Positions 8,686 through 17,675 of a stretch of DNA of 64,000 nucleotides are shown here, one piece after another; positions within the stretch are counted from its first letter, which is position 1; each line of letters begins with the position of its first letter. The stretch covers positions 186,001 through 250,000 of the forward strand of contig JBPFEG010000088.1 of the NCBI GenBank assembly GCA_051061015.1, read 5' to 3'. The notes beneath the pieces were generated by a model. The model was not told the origin of the DNA. It saw only the letters and a program-made list of their open reading frames with translations, and did not search any database. The DNA is from Methylomicrobium sp051061015 (GTDB lineage Bacteria; Pseudomonadota; Gammaproteobacteria; Methylococcales; Methylomonadaceae). Made by a program: the position numbers and the translations under genes.

Positions 8686-11502
8686 ATGGATACCATTAGC
8701 ATCCGCGGCGCCCGTACCCACAATCTTAAAAATATCGATCTCGACCTTCCCAGAGACCAGTTGATTGTAATTACCGGCCTGTCCGGTTCCGGCAAATCCT
8801 CGCTGGCGTTCGACACGATATATGCGGAAGGGCAGCGGCGCTATGTCGAGTCGTTGTCCGCCTATGCCCGGCAGTTTCTCGCGATCATGGAAAAGCCCGA
8901 CGTCGACCATATCGAGGGGCTGTCGCCGGCGATTTCGATCGAACAGAAATCAACCTCGCATAATCCGCGCTCGACGGTCGGCACAATCACTGAAATCTAC
9001 GATTATTTGCGGCTGTTGTACGCGCGCGCCGGCACGCCGCGTTGTCCGGAACATCAGGTGTCGCTGGAAGCGCAAACAATCAGCCAGATGGTCGATCAGG
9101 TGCTGGCGCAGCCTCCGGAGCAGCGCTGGATGCTGCTGGCACCGGTGGTAAACGAGCGCAAGGGCGAACACAGCCAGTTGCTCGAAGACCTGCGCGCGCA
9201 GGGCTTCATCCGCGCGCGGATCGACGGGGGGGTTTACGAATTGGAGGAAGCGCCGGCGCTGGATCTGAAGAAAAAGCACACGATCGAGGTGATTGTCGAC
9301 CGTTTCAAGATTCGCGACGACATCGCCTTGAGGCTGGCCGAATCGTTCGAGACCGCGCTGCGGATTGCCGACGGGATGGCGATCGCCGCCTGCATCGACG
9401 ACGGGACTGAACTCTTGTTTTCCGAGCGCTATGCTTGCCCGCATTGCGGCTACAGCCTGACCGAACTCGAACCACGCATCTTTTCATTCAACAACCCGAA
9501 GGGCGCCTGCACCAGTTGCGACGGCCTGGGTGTCCGCGAATATTTCGATCCCGAACTGGTCGTGCATAACCCTGACATCAGTCTGGCCGGTGGCGCGATC
9601 CGGGGCTGGGATCGGCGCAATGCTTATTATTATCAAATTATCTGCGGCCTTGCGAAGCATTACGGCTTCGACCCGGAAGTGCCGTTTGCAGAATTGCCGA
9701 AAGCAATCCAGGCGATCATCCTGTACGGCAGCGGCGACGAGGAAGTCGAGTTCAAAATGGTCGGCGAATTCGGCTTCTCGAAAAAGAAACGCCACCGCTT
9801 CGAAGGCATCATCGCGATCATGGAACGGCGCTACCATGAAACCGACTCGCAGATGGTGCGCGAGGAACTGGCGAAGTATCTGTCTCAGAAGCCTTGCAGT
9901 GTTTGCGACGGCGCGCGGCTGAACCTGTCGGCGCGGAATGTGTTCGTCGAAGACCTGCCGATTCATCACCTAACCCGCTTTCCGATCCGCAAGGCATTGG
10001 CGTTCTTCCATGAATTGAATCTGCCCGGCAAACGCGGCGAGGTCGCGGCCAAAATCATCAAGGAGATTCAGGAACGGCTGGAATTCCTGGTCAACGTCGG
10101 CCTCGACTATTTGACGCTCGACCGCAGTGCCGACACGCTGTCCGGCGGCGAAGCCCAGCGGATCAGGCTCGCGAGCCAGATCGGCGCGGGTCTGGTGGGC
10201 GTGATGTACGTACTCGACGAGCCCTCGATCGGCCTGCACCAGAGGGACAATCAACGCCTCCTGAACACGCTGTTCCGGCTGCGCGATCTCGGCAATACGG
10301 TGATCGTAGTCGAGCACGACGAAGACGCAATCCGCGCGGCGCAGCATATCGTCGACATTGGCCCCGGCGCGGGCATTCACGGCGGTCAGATCATCGCTCA
10401 GGGAAAGCTGGAAGACATCCTGGCTAACGAAGCCTCGCTGACCGGGCAATATCTGTCCGGCAAGACCGGCATTCATGTGCCCGAAAAGATCACCCCGAAC
10501 GACCAGGACAAACAGATCGTCGTCCGCAATGCGCGCGGCAACAATCTGAAGAATGTCGATATTGCGTTTCCGATCGGACTTTTGACCTGCGTGACCGGCG
10601 TTTCCGGCTCCGGCAAGTCAACCTTGATCAACGACACCTTATACTGCCAGGCCGCCCGCCTGATCAACCGCGCCGGCGCCCTGCCCGCGCCTTGCGATGC
10701 GATCGAGGGGCTGGAACATTTCGATAAAGTCGTGGACATCGACCAGAGCCCGATCGGACGCACGCCGCGTTCGAATCCGGCCACTTACACAGGCTTGTTC
10801 ACGCCAATCCGGGATCTATTCGCGGGCACCCCGGAAGCCCGCTCGCGCGGCTATACGGCCGGCCGCTTCAGCTTTAACGTGAAGGGCGGCCGCTGCGAAG
10901 CCTGCAAGGGCGACGGCGTGATCAAGGTGGAAATGCATTTTCTGCCCGACATTTTCGTGAATTGCGAAATCTGTCACGGCAAGCGCTACAACCGCGAGAC
11001 GCTCGAAGTCCGCTTCAAGGGCAAAACGATTCATGAAGTGCTGGAGATGACCGTCGAAGACGCAGCGCAATTTTTCAGTGCGATTCCATCCGTCGCGCGC
11101 AAGCTGCAGACCCTGACCGAAGTCGGCCTGAGCTATATCACGCTCGGCCAGAATGCGACCACGCTATCCGGCGGCGAAGCGCAGCGGGTCAAGCTGGCCA
11201 AGGAACTATCCAAGCGCGACACCGGCAAGACTTTGTATATTCTGGACGAACCGACGACCGGCCTGCATTTCCACGACATCAAGCAACTGCTCTCGGTGCT
11301 GCACACCTTGCGCGATCACGGCAACACGGTAATCGTGATCGAGCATAATCTGGATGTGATCAAAACCGCCGACTGGATCGTCGACATGGGACCGGAAGGC
11401 GGCGACGGCGGCGGCACTCTGGTCGCCGAAGGCACACCGAAAGAAATTTCGGAAAATCCAGCCTCTTTTACCGGCCATTATTTGCGGCGTTTTTTCGAAT
11501 AA
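8686..11502 (+). CDS. uvrA: Excinuclease ABC subunit A
   Basis: UvrA is the damage-recognition ATPase of nucleotide excision repair. The 938-residue product is of normal length. It shows the first Walker A at 31-38 (GLSGSGKS), a second one GVSGSGKS near 638, two LSGGEAQR signature motifs, and zinc-finger cysteines (CPHC...CTSC and CEAC...CEIC). A frame start one codon earlier is a TTG at 8683; the adjacent ATG at 8686 is the conventional start (MDTISIRGAR). The ribosome binding site is weak (CGGAA). It is transcribed alone, divergent from the giant gene. No SOS box is recognisable upstream, which would be a departure from E. coli-type regulation. Confidence 0.97.
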   Translation: MDTISIRGARTHNLKNIDLDLPRDQLIVITGLSGSGKSSLAFDTIYAEGQRRYVESLSAYARQFLAIMEKPDVDHIEGLSPAISIEQKSTSHNPRSTVGTITEIYDYLRLLYARAGTPRCPEHQVSLEAQTISQMVDQVLAQPPEQRWMLLAPVVNERKGEHSQLLEDLRAQGFIRARIDGGVYELEEAPALDLKKKHTIEVIVDRFKIRDDIALRLAESFETALRIADGMAIAACIDDGTELLFSERYACPHCGYSLTELEPRIFSFNNPKGACTSCDGLGVREYFDPELVVHNPDISLAGGAIRGWDRRNAYYYQIICGLAKHYGFDPEVPFAELPKAIQAIILYGSGDEEVEFKMVGEFGFSKKKRHRFEGIIAIMERRYHETDSQMVREELAKYLSQKPCSVCDGARLNLSARNVFVEDLPIHHLTRFPIRKALAFFHELNLPGKRGEVAAKIIKEIQERLEFLVNVGLDYLTLDRSADTLSGGEAQRIRLASQIGAGLVGVMYVLDEPSIGLHQRDNQRLLNTLFRLRDLGNTVIVVEHDEDAIRAAQHIVDIGPGAGIHGGQIIAQGKLEDILANEASLTGQYLSGKTGIHVPEKITPNDQDKQIVVRNARGNNLKNVDIAFPIGLLTCVTGVSGSGKSTLINDTLYCQAARLINRAGALPAPCDAIEGLEHFDKVVDIDQSPIGRTPRSNPATYTGLFTPIRDLFAGTPEARSRGYTAGRFSFNVKGGRCEACKGDGVIKVEMHFLPDIFVNCEICHGKRYNRETLEVRFKGKTIHEVLEMTVEDAAQFFSAIPSVARKLQTLTEVGLSYITLGQNATTLSGGEAQRVKLAKELSKRDTGKTLYILDEPTTGLHFHDIKQLLSVLHTLRDHGNTVIVIEHNLDVIKTADWIVDMGPEGGDGGGTLVAEGTPKEISENPASFTGHYLRRFFE

Positions 11503-11506
11503 TAAG

Positions 11507-11529
11507 GGATGTTCTCTGGAATAACATCC
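11507..11529 (+). terminator. Hairpin after uvrA
   Basis: GGATGTT (11507-11513) pairs with AACATCC (11523-11529) across a 9-base loop just after the uvrA stop. No T run follows, so any terminator function would be weak. Confidence 0.3.
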
Positions 11530-11587
11530 TGACCTCGCCATCACCGCGCTAGCAAATCCGCTGTAGTAAAGCCCCTCGTGCCCGGGC

Positions 11588-11616
11588 ATGACGCGCAAAC
11601 AGCAATTTAATATAAT
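11588..11616 (+). promoter_or_regulatory. Candidate promoter of nhaD
   Basis: ATGACG (11588-11593) and a perfect TATAAT (11611-11616) are 17 bases apart, upstream of the antiporter gene at 11650. Confidence 0.4.
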
Positions 11617-11649
11617 AAACCCAGTATTTTTGTCATATATATCAGCCCC

Positions 11650-13329
11650 ATGTATTCTGAAATTTTATTCTGCCTATTTTTCCTGGTCATTCTTAACAAT
11701 TCGAATACATACTTCAATCTGCTCAAACGCTGTTTCCTGACCCTTCCGATCGTAACGTCAGCCCGCATTTCACCCGCTGCAAAAGCAATCTTTATTGTTT
11801 CCGGATTGCTTTTCCCTGCGCTTTCGTTTGCTTCGGATTCAACCATTGGTGCAAATCTCGAACAGACGCTGGATCTCACCCATCATTGGGCCGGCTATAT
11901 GATCGTGCTGCTGTTCGCGTCCGCATATATTCTTGCGATGCTCGAGGAAGTCACCGAACTTCGCAAATCGAAGCCGATGGTGTTTGCGGCCAGCGTGATC
12001 TGGGTCATAATTGCCGGTATCTACGCTCATGGCAACATGACCGCACAGGCTGCCACCGCATTTCGAACGACATTGGAATCCTATGCGGAATTGTTTCTGT
12101 TCATTCTGGTGTCGATGAGCTACCTGAATGCGATGGAAGACCGTGGCGTGTTCGAACGCCTCAGGGTCTGGCTGTTGAACAAAAATTTCAACTACCGGCA
12201 ATTATTCTGGATTACCGGTTTTCTCTCATTTTTCATTTCTTCGGCCTGTAATAATCTAACTACGGCCCTTCTGATGGGGTCGGTTATTTTGGCAATGGGC
12301 AAGGACAATCAGCGTTTCGTTTCGCTGTCTTGCGTAAATGTCGTCGTCGCAACCAATGCCGGCGGGTCGTTCAGCCCATTCGGCGACATCACCACCCTAC
12401 TGGTCTGGCAAAAAGGTGCCGTGCCGTTTGGGGATTTCTTTTCGTTATTGATTCCGGCATTGGTTAACTTCATCGTACCCGCAGCAATCATGTATTTGGG
12501 AATACCAAAGGCCTGCCCGGTGCCGATTGAAGAATCGCAACCGATGAAACGCGGCGGCATCGTGATCATCCTCCTGTTCATCCTGACTATCATCACCTCG
12601 GCCTGTTTCGAGAATTTTCTGCATTTGCCGCCGACAGCGGGCATGATGATGGGCTTGACCTATCTGAAATTCTTCAGCTATTACTTGCAAAAAGTCCCTC
12701 CGAAATTTATCTATTCGGCACTCGCCTCGGCTCGCTACGAATCCGAAAAACAAATCGAGATGGACCGGGCGGTAAAAAATCTGACCATAATCAAGGAAGG
12801 ATATGTCGATTATTTTGGCCCGATGAAAATCATGAACCGGATGGAAAAATGGGAGCATGACAAAGAAGGACAAGTAGACGAGCCCTTCGATGTATTCAAC
12901 AAGGTGGCCAATCTGGAATGGGATACCCTGCTGTTTTTCTATGGGGTAATGGTAGCGGTAGGGGGCCTCAGCTTTATCGGCTATCTGGAACTGACCTCCC
13001 AATATCTCTATAGCGGCATGGACCCAACCATTGCAAATATTCTGGTCGGTTTCGCTTCCGCGTTTGTCGATAACGGCACGATCATGCTCGCGGTACTGAC
13101 GATGGCGCCGGATATTTCGCAAGGCCAATGGCTGCTGGTAACCCTGACTGCCGGCGTCGGCGGCAGCATGCTCGCGGTCGGATCAGCCGCCGGCGTCGGT
13201 CTGATGGGACAAACCAAGGGCTTATATACGTTTACCAGCCATTTGAAATGGTCACCCGCGATCATTTTGGGGTTTTTTGCCAGTATCGGGGCGCACTTTC
13301 TGATCAACGCCCATTATTTTGTAGAATAA
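11650..13329 (+). CDS. nhaD: NhaD-type Na+/H+ antiporter
   Basis: This 559-residue, strongly hydrophobic protein matches the NhaD branch of the ion-transporter superfamily, which exchanges cytoplasmic Na+ or Li+ for protons across the inner membrane. Visible family features are SACNNLTTALLMGSVILAMG, NAGGSFSPFGDITTLLVWQ and, near the C-terminus, FVDNGTIMLAVLTM and GVGGSMLAVGSAAGVG. The first 60 residues are longer than usual and include a signal-like segment (AIFIVSGLLFPALSFAS). There is no good ribosome binding site at the ATG at 11650. The next in-frame ATG is at about residue 84, inside a membrane helix, so the true start may be a non-ATG codon between them. It appears monocistronic. Confidence 0.88.
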   Translation: MYSEILFCLFFLVILNNSNTYFNLLKRCFLTLPIVTSARISPAAKAIFIVSGLLFPALSFASDSTIGANLEQTLDLTHHWAGYMIVLLFASAYILAMLEEVTELRKSKPMVFAASVIWVIIAGIYAHGNMTAQAATAFRTTLESYAELFLFILVSMSYLNAMEDRGVFERLRVWLLNKNFNYRQLFWITGFLSFFISSACNNLTTALLMGSVILAMGKDNQRFVSLSCVNVVVATNAGGSFSPFGDITTLLVWQKGAVPFGDFFSLLIPALVNFIVPAAIMYLGIPKACPVPIEESQPMKRGGIVIILLFILTIITSACFENFLHLPPTAGMMMGLTYLKFFSYYLQKVPPKFIYSALASARYESEKQIEMDRAVKNLTIIKEGYVDYFGPMKIMNRMEKWEHDKEGQVDEPFDVFNKVANLEWDTLLFFYGVMVAVGGLSFIGYLELTSQYLYSGMDPTIANILVGFASAFVDNGTIMLAVLTMAPDISQGQWLLVTLTAGVGGSMLAVGSAAGVGLMGQTKGLYTFTSHLKWSPAIILGFFASIGAHFLINAHYFVE

Positions 13330-13340
13330 CTCCTACCTGA

Positions 13341-13438
13341 GCCGGGTTACGACTACGATCTCGGTAATTGCTCTGTCCATAGCCCCCCCCTGTGGTAGCG
13401 TTACCCTATCGCCGGTATCTCAGCCTTCGTAACCCGGC
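13341..13438. repeat. 12-bp perfect inverted repeat between nhaD and tatA
   Basis: GCCGGGTTACGA (13341-13352) is exactly complementary to 13427-13438, with 74 bases between. It lies between two convergent genes. It may be a degraded copy of a dispersed intergenic repeat or a bidirectional transcription-end structure. Confidence 0.55.
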
Positions 13439-13467
13439 CATTCCAACCTGTCACGGCGGCGCACCGT

Positions 13468-13677
13468 TTATTTTTCTTTTTTGCCCTCAGCCGCGTCACC
13501 TTCGATTGTTGGATCCGGCTCATTTTCGTCGTTATCGCTTTCGCCGTCCTTGATCGCCGAACGGAAATTTTTAATCGCGGCGCCGATATCGGAACCTGCA
13601 TTTCTGAGCCGCTTGGTACCGAACAAAACGATCGCGATACCCAGTACGATCAATAATTTGGTAACGCTGATTCCCAT
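13468..13677 (-). CDS. tatA: Twin-arginine translocase subunit TatA/TatE
   Basis: The 69-residue protein begins MGISVTKLLIVLGIAIVLFG, a single N-terminal helix ending in the family FG motif. An amphipathic segment follows (KRLRNAGSDIGAAIKNFRSAIK), then a charged acidic/lysine tail. TatA oligomers form the pore of the Tat system for folded proteins. The frame is open to 13692, but the ATG at 13677 has AAGGTG a few bases upstream and gives the canonical N-terminus. tatB and tatC are not adjacent, so this is a stand-alone copy, either the only tatA or a TatE-like second one. Confidence 0.88.
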   Translation of the reverse strand: MGISVTKLLIVLGIAIVLFGTKRLRNAGSDIGAAIKNFRSAIKDGESDNDENEPDPTIEGDAAEGKKEK

Positions 13678-13803
13678 CTTTTCACCTTGCAAAGTTAAGT
13701 TAGAAAGCCATCTATGAGATGGGCGGATTATTGTCCCTCCCGATTACACGGTAGCATCAAGTGCTTGACATATTTTACTGCATCCCCCATAGGCAGCGCA
13801 GCG

Positions 13804-14868
13804 CTATTCCTCCTCCTGCTGTTGTTTGATCCAGGACTGCCAGACCGACAACAACACCGCCAGAATCACTGGACCTAAAAACAACCCGAGCGGGCCGAAG
13901 GCGGACAACCCACCCAGAACGCCGAACATCACGATCAGGAAGGGTACGCGGCTGGCGCCGCTGATCACCAAAGGACGGATCACATTATCGACCGTGCTGA
14001 CGACCAGTACCCCCCACGTGAGGAGCCCAAGGCCCTGCCAGAGATGCTCGGTCGCAATCAGGCCCAGTCCCAAGGGCGCCCAGACCAGCACAGCCCCCAT
14101 CGGCAGCAGGGCCAGCAGCGCGGTTACCGCTCCGAACATTACCGGCGCCCTGACGCCCGCAAAAGCATAACCGAACCCTGCCAGCATGCCCTGCGCAAGC
14201 GCAGCCAATACCAAGCCATAGACAACCGCGCGGGTCGTATAGCCGGCGGCCCGCAGATACACATGCTGGTATTTGCCAAGAAAACGGACCAGCCCCCGTT
14301 GCATTTGAGCGACCGCTTCCTCACCGTCACGGAAGCAAAAAAACAGCATCACCAGCATCACGGAGAGCTTTAGAACATATTGACCAATGCCGCCGATGAA
14401 TTTGGCCGCATCGCCGAGCCACTGCTGCACCCATGTAGAAATCTGCGCGGCCATACCGGCGCGATCTCCGATGAATTGATCCAGTTGCTCCTGCATATGA
14501 GCCCCAACCCAGGGAATCTTGACTAAGAACTCGGGCAAACGGTATGAAGGATTCTGCAAATTGGCCGCAACCGTCTCATACATGCCCCTAAGCTCTTCCT
14601 GCAATACATCGACAAGCCCGTACAACACCAGCAGGATCACCGCGGAAATAAGAATTGACATCAACGCGGCGCTCAACGTGTTTCGGCGCCCCAGCTTGCG
14701 CCGGAGCCGCCGATAGGGGGGCCACATCACATAGGCGATGATCAGCGCCCAGGCGATCGTCTGCAGAAACTCACGCAACACTGTGTAGCTCAGCCATAAC
14801 AGGCCGATCAGCAAAATACTGGGTATCAGAAAGCGGGTCGGTCTATCGGGCAGCAATTCGTTTATCAT
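13804..14868 (-). CDS. AI-2E / PerM family permease
   Basis: A 354-residue membrane protein of the AI-2E transporter (PerM/YdiK/TqsA) family. Paired helices lie at the N-terminus (FLIPSILLIGLLWLSYTV), a long extracytoplasmic stretch in the middle is rich in Q and W (about residues 95-155), and the family C-terminal block has FGVLGGLSAFGPLGLFLGPV followed by a basic/acidic tail. Substrates of most members are not known; some export AI-2 and others contribute to ion homeostasis. The ATG at 14868 is preferred over an earlier in-frame codon at 14901 because GAGG lies about 10 bases ahead of it and it avoids overlap with the upstream gene, whose stop is 13 bp away. The pair is probably an operon. 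Confidence 0.82.
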   Translation of the reverse strand: MINELLPDRPTRFLIPSILLIGLLWLSYTVLREFLQTIAWALIIAYVMWPPYRRLRRKLGRRNTLSAALMSILISAVILLVLYGLVDVLQEELRGMYETVAANLQNPSYRLPEFLVKIPWVGAHMQEQLDQFIGDRAGMAAQISTWVQQWLGDAAKFIGGIGQYVLKLSVMLVMLFFCFRDGEEAVAQMQRGLVRFLGKYQHVYLRAAGYTTRAVVYGLVLAALAQGMLAGFGYAFAGVRAPVMFGAVTALLALLPMGAVLVWAPLGLGLIATEHLWQGLGLLTWGVLVVSTVDNVIRPLVISGASRVPFLIVMFGVLGGLSAFGPLGLFLGPVILAVLLSVWQSWIKQQQEEE

Positions 14869-14881
14869 TGGACAATCAGCC

Positions 14882-16237
14882 TCACTCCGGTAGATGTTCA
14901 AGGCTTTCCGGCGTAGTCGGAAAAATATGGATTCGCTCTATTCGCGATCCCTGCATCTCGTCGATCACCACATCGAACTGGCGAAACTCGATCTGCTGTC
15001 CCGCCATCGGAATATCGCCCAGTTTGGCCAGAACCAAGCCAGCGACCGATACCTCGTTTTCGAGTTCGAGTTCTTCGTTTTCGATGTCGATGCCCAGAAT
15101 CCGCTCCAGCGAGAAAATCGCCAGACTGCCTTTCGCGACGATCGTACCATCATCGAGCTTTATCCATTCGGTAATATTCGGGCGGAATTCGTCACGAATC
15201 TCGCCGACCATCGCACTCAACAGATTATCCAGCGTAATGAACCCCACGGGCCGATGGCGGCGTTGACCGACAATCGCAAAATGCGCGGCGCCGGCTCGAA
15301 AACTGCGGAATAACTCAAGCGCCGGCGTATGCGCGGACACATAATGCACTGGGCGAAGGTATGGGTTAAGATCCTCGATCGACTTACCCTGCTGCTGCGC
15401 AAAAAATAAATCCTTCAAATGAATCACCCCCAATACATCGACACCATTCAGGTCGAAATAAGGATAGCGGCTAAAACGCTTTTGACAGACAGACCGTAGA
15501 TTTTCGTTCAAACTCTTCTTCGCATACAGCGCCGCCATTTCATGCAAGGGCCGCATCAGGTCTGAAACTTCCAGCTCGCTGAAATCGAGCGTATTCGCGA
15601 GCACTTTCCATTCATCCTGAGTAAACTTGCCGCCTTGACGGTTTCCGCGCAGAATCAGCTTCAGCTCTTCAGCGGTATAATGCGGATCGTGTCCCGGCAT
15701 TGGTTTGATCCCGAAAAGCCGCAAAACCAGGTTCGCACTATTGTTTAATACCCAGATCGCCGGATACATCACCCTGTAAAAACCATAGAGCGGCGCCGCG
15801 CTGATCAACCCGATCTTTTCAGGGCTCCGGATCGCGAGCGACTTAGGCGCCAGTTCGCCGGCCACAATATGCAGAAATGAAATCACTGAAAAAGCGATCA
15901 GGAAAGCAATACTGTGCAGCAGTTCGGGGGAATCCACCCCTAACCGGCTCAGCGCCGGCGCAATCAGATCGGCGAATGCCGGCTCTCCAACCCAGCCGAG
16001 CCCCAGCGATGCGAAGGTAATACCGAGCTGACAGGCTGACAGATAGGCATCCAGCCGCGCGTGAACCTTCGCCAGCATGCGCCCGCGCCAACCTTGCGTC
16101 TTCGCAATTGCGCGTATTCGCGTTGGGCGCAGTCTGACCAGCCCAAACTCCGCCGCCACGAAAAAGCCGTTCAACACAACGAGTAAAATGGCGATCGCAA
16201 TCAAAAACAGATTATTCATAAAAGGGATAAAACTCAT
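14882..16237 (-). CDS. CNNM/CorC (hemolysin C-like) transporter-associated protein
   Basis: The 451-residue product has the three-part architecture of this family. The first is a DUF21/CNNM membrane domain at about 5-200, including NGFFVAAEFGLVRLR and ACQLGITFASLGLGWVGEP. The second is a CBS pair at about 215-340, and the third is a C-terminal CorC_HlyC domain (DDGTIVAKGSLAIFSL..., ending in a FAD-binding-like fold). CNNM proteins are linked to Mg2+ efflux, and the hemolysin name is historical. A second ATG at 16219 is possible. The AI-2E-family gene follows 13 bp after its stop. Confidence 0.87.
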   Translation of the reverse strand: MSFIPFMNNLFLIAIAILLVVLNGFFVAAEFGLVRLRPTRIRAIAKTQGWRGRMLAKVHARLDAYLSACQLGITFASLGLGWVGEPAFADLIAPALSRLGVDSPELLHSIAFLIAFSVISFLHIVAGELAPKSLAIRSPEKIGLISAAPLYGFYRVMYPAIWVLNNSANLVLRLFGIKPMPGHDPHYTAEELKLILRGNRQGGKFTQDEWKVLANTLDFSELEVSDLMRPLHEMAALYAKKSLNENLRSVCQKRFSRYPYFDLNGVDVLGVIHLKDLFFAQQQGKSIEDLNPYLRPVHYVSAHTPALELFRSFRAGAAHFAIVGQRRHRPVGFITLDNLLSAMVGEIRDEFRPNITEWIKLDDGTIVAKGSLAIFSLERILGIDIENEELELENEVSVAGLVLAKLGDIPMAGQQIEFRQFDVVIDEMQGSRIERIHIFPTTPESLEHLPE

Positions 16238-16533
16238 TCCGAGTTTTTCAGGAGGCCGCCGGGAAGCAAACGCGAGTCAGGCAGCTAGAGGTTGGAATCA
16301 ATGGGAATGGCTTCCCGCCATAATGGACATATAGACAATCTCCAGGCGGCTGTTACACGCGCCCGAGCATTCAATTTTTAAAAACCCTCATACCGTTCGG
16401 ATTATAATAAACCCCACGGCCAAATGCGAGGCCTCAGGTGAAATGGATACATGGCCGATTTCTTCGAGAAACCGGCCGGGTTCGCGTCCGGCCGAAACTC
16501 GCATTCAATCGTATTTCGTATTAATATCCGCCA

Positions 16534-17649
16534 ATGATCAAACCAGCACGCAGCGATTTCGCCCCGATAAATTTTGCAGCCCAGTCGATAATCAATCATC
16601 CGAACGCCTCTATTCGTGCAGATATCCCGCCTGTTTTATCCCGCGCACTGACAGTATTATTGTTCATGGCGCTTTCAGGGTGCGCGAAACCGCCCGCCGT
16701 ACAGCAACTGAAAGGATTCGCCCAGGGCACCAGCTATCATATCAGCTACTGGTCCGCTTCTGCCGTCGATAATCAGGCGGTCAGGAAAGCGGTTGACAGC
16801 GAATTCGCTACGATCGACAAGCTGCTTTCGAACTACCGTCCCGATTCGGTAATAGAAACGTTCAATCGAAATCCGACAACCGCTAGCCAGGAAGTCGGCC
16901 CCGAAATTGTGCAATTGGTGCGTATTGCGGAAACCGTGCATAAAGCCTCGGAAGGCTGCTACGACCTGACGATCAAACCGTTATTTACGCTCTGGGGCTT
17001 CCAGAGTGAAACGCCGGCCGTTCCGGATGACAAAGCAATAGCCGATACGTTGAAAAACATCGGGATGACGCAACTGACCATTGTCGACGATACCCATCTG
17101 AGCAAAAAACAGGTCGCGCTGCAGGCCGACTTGTCTTCCATCGCCCAGGGCTATAGCGTGGAAAGCCTGAGCCGCGTACTCGAAAAGCACGGCATCGGCG
17201 ATTACATGGTCGAGATCGGCGGCGAGTTGAAAACCCGGGGTCAAAAACCCGATCAGACGCCCTGGCGTATCGCACTCGAAAAACCCCTCCCCGGCGAGCA
17301 CAAGCTGCATAAAGTCCTCGCAATGCCGAAGAATGCCCCGCTTGCGATCATGACGTCCGGAACTTACCGCCATTATTTTGACGCAAACGGACGGCGCTTC
17401 AGTCATATTCTGGACGCCCGCACCGGCAGCCCTGTTACGCATGACCTGGTTTCCGTGACTGTCGCCCATCCCGATCCGGCCATCGCCGATGCCTGGTCTA
17501 CGGCTCTTTTGTGCCTCGGCCAGGACCAGGGCCTTAAAACCGCCAATGCCGAACATCTCGCTGCACTGTTCATACGCCTGCAAAACGATCAGTTGGTCGA
17601 ATCACAGACGGATTCGTTCACTGCGTTAAATCTTGTCACCTCTCAATAA
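16534..17649 (+). CDS. apbE: FAD:protein FMN transferase (ApbE), lipoprotein
   Basis: ApbE attaches FMN covalently to threonines of target proteins such as Nqr/Rnf subunits in the periplasm. The 371-residue sequence has a lipobox ending LSGC with the lipidated cysteine at residue 50. Family motifs are NYRPDSVIETFNR, GCYDLTIKPLFTLWGF, ADLSSIAQGYSVE, VEIGGELKTRG and the metal/FAD-binding DARTGSP. The signal peptide is unusually long because about 35 residues precede the hydrophobic segment. No better ATG lies in between, so a non-ATG start is possible. The HpnN-like transporter starts 26 bp downstream. No nqr or rnf genes are in this window. Confidence 0.92.
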   Translation: MIKPARSDFAPINFAAQSIINHPNASIRADIPPVLSRALTVLLFMALSGCAKPPAVQQLKGFAQGTSYHISYWSASAVDNQAVRKAVDSEFATIDKLLSNYRPDSVIETFNRNPTTASQEVGPEIVQLVRIAETVHKASEGCYDLTIKPLFTLWGFQSETPAVPDDKAIADTLKNIGMTQLTIVDDTHLSKKQVALQADLSSIAQGYSVESLSRVLEKHGIGDYMVEIGGELKTRGQKPDQTPWRIALEKPLPGEHKLHKVLAMPKNAPLAIMTSGTYRHYFDANGRRFSHILDARTGSPVTHDLVSVTVAHPDPAIADAWSTALLCLGQDQGLKTANAEHLAALFIRLQNDQLVESQTDSFTALNLVTSQ

Positions 17650-17675
17650 GTGCTCGGAGCAAGGACACTCGCTTA

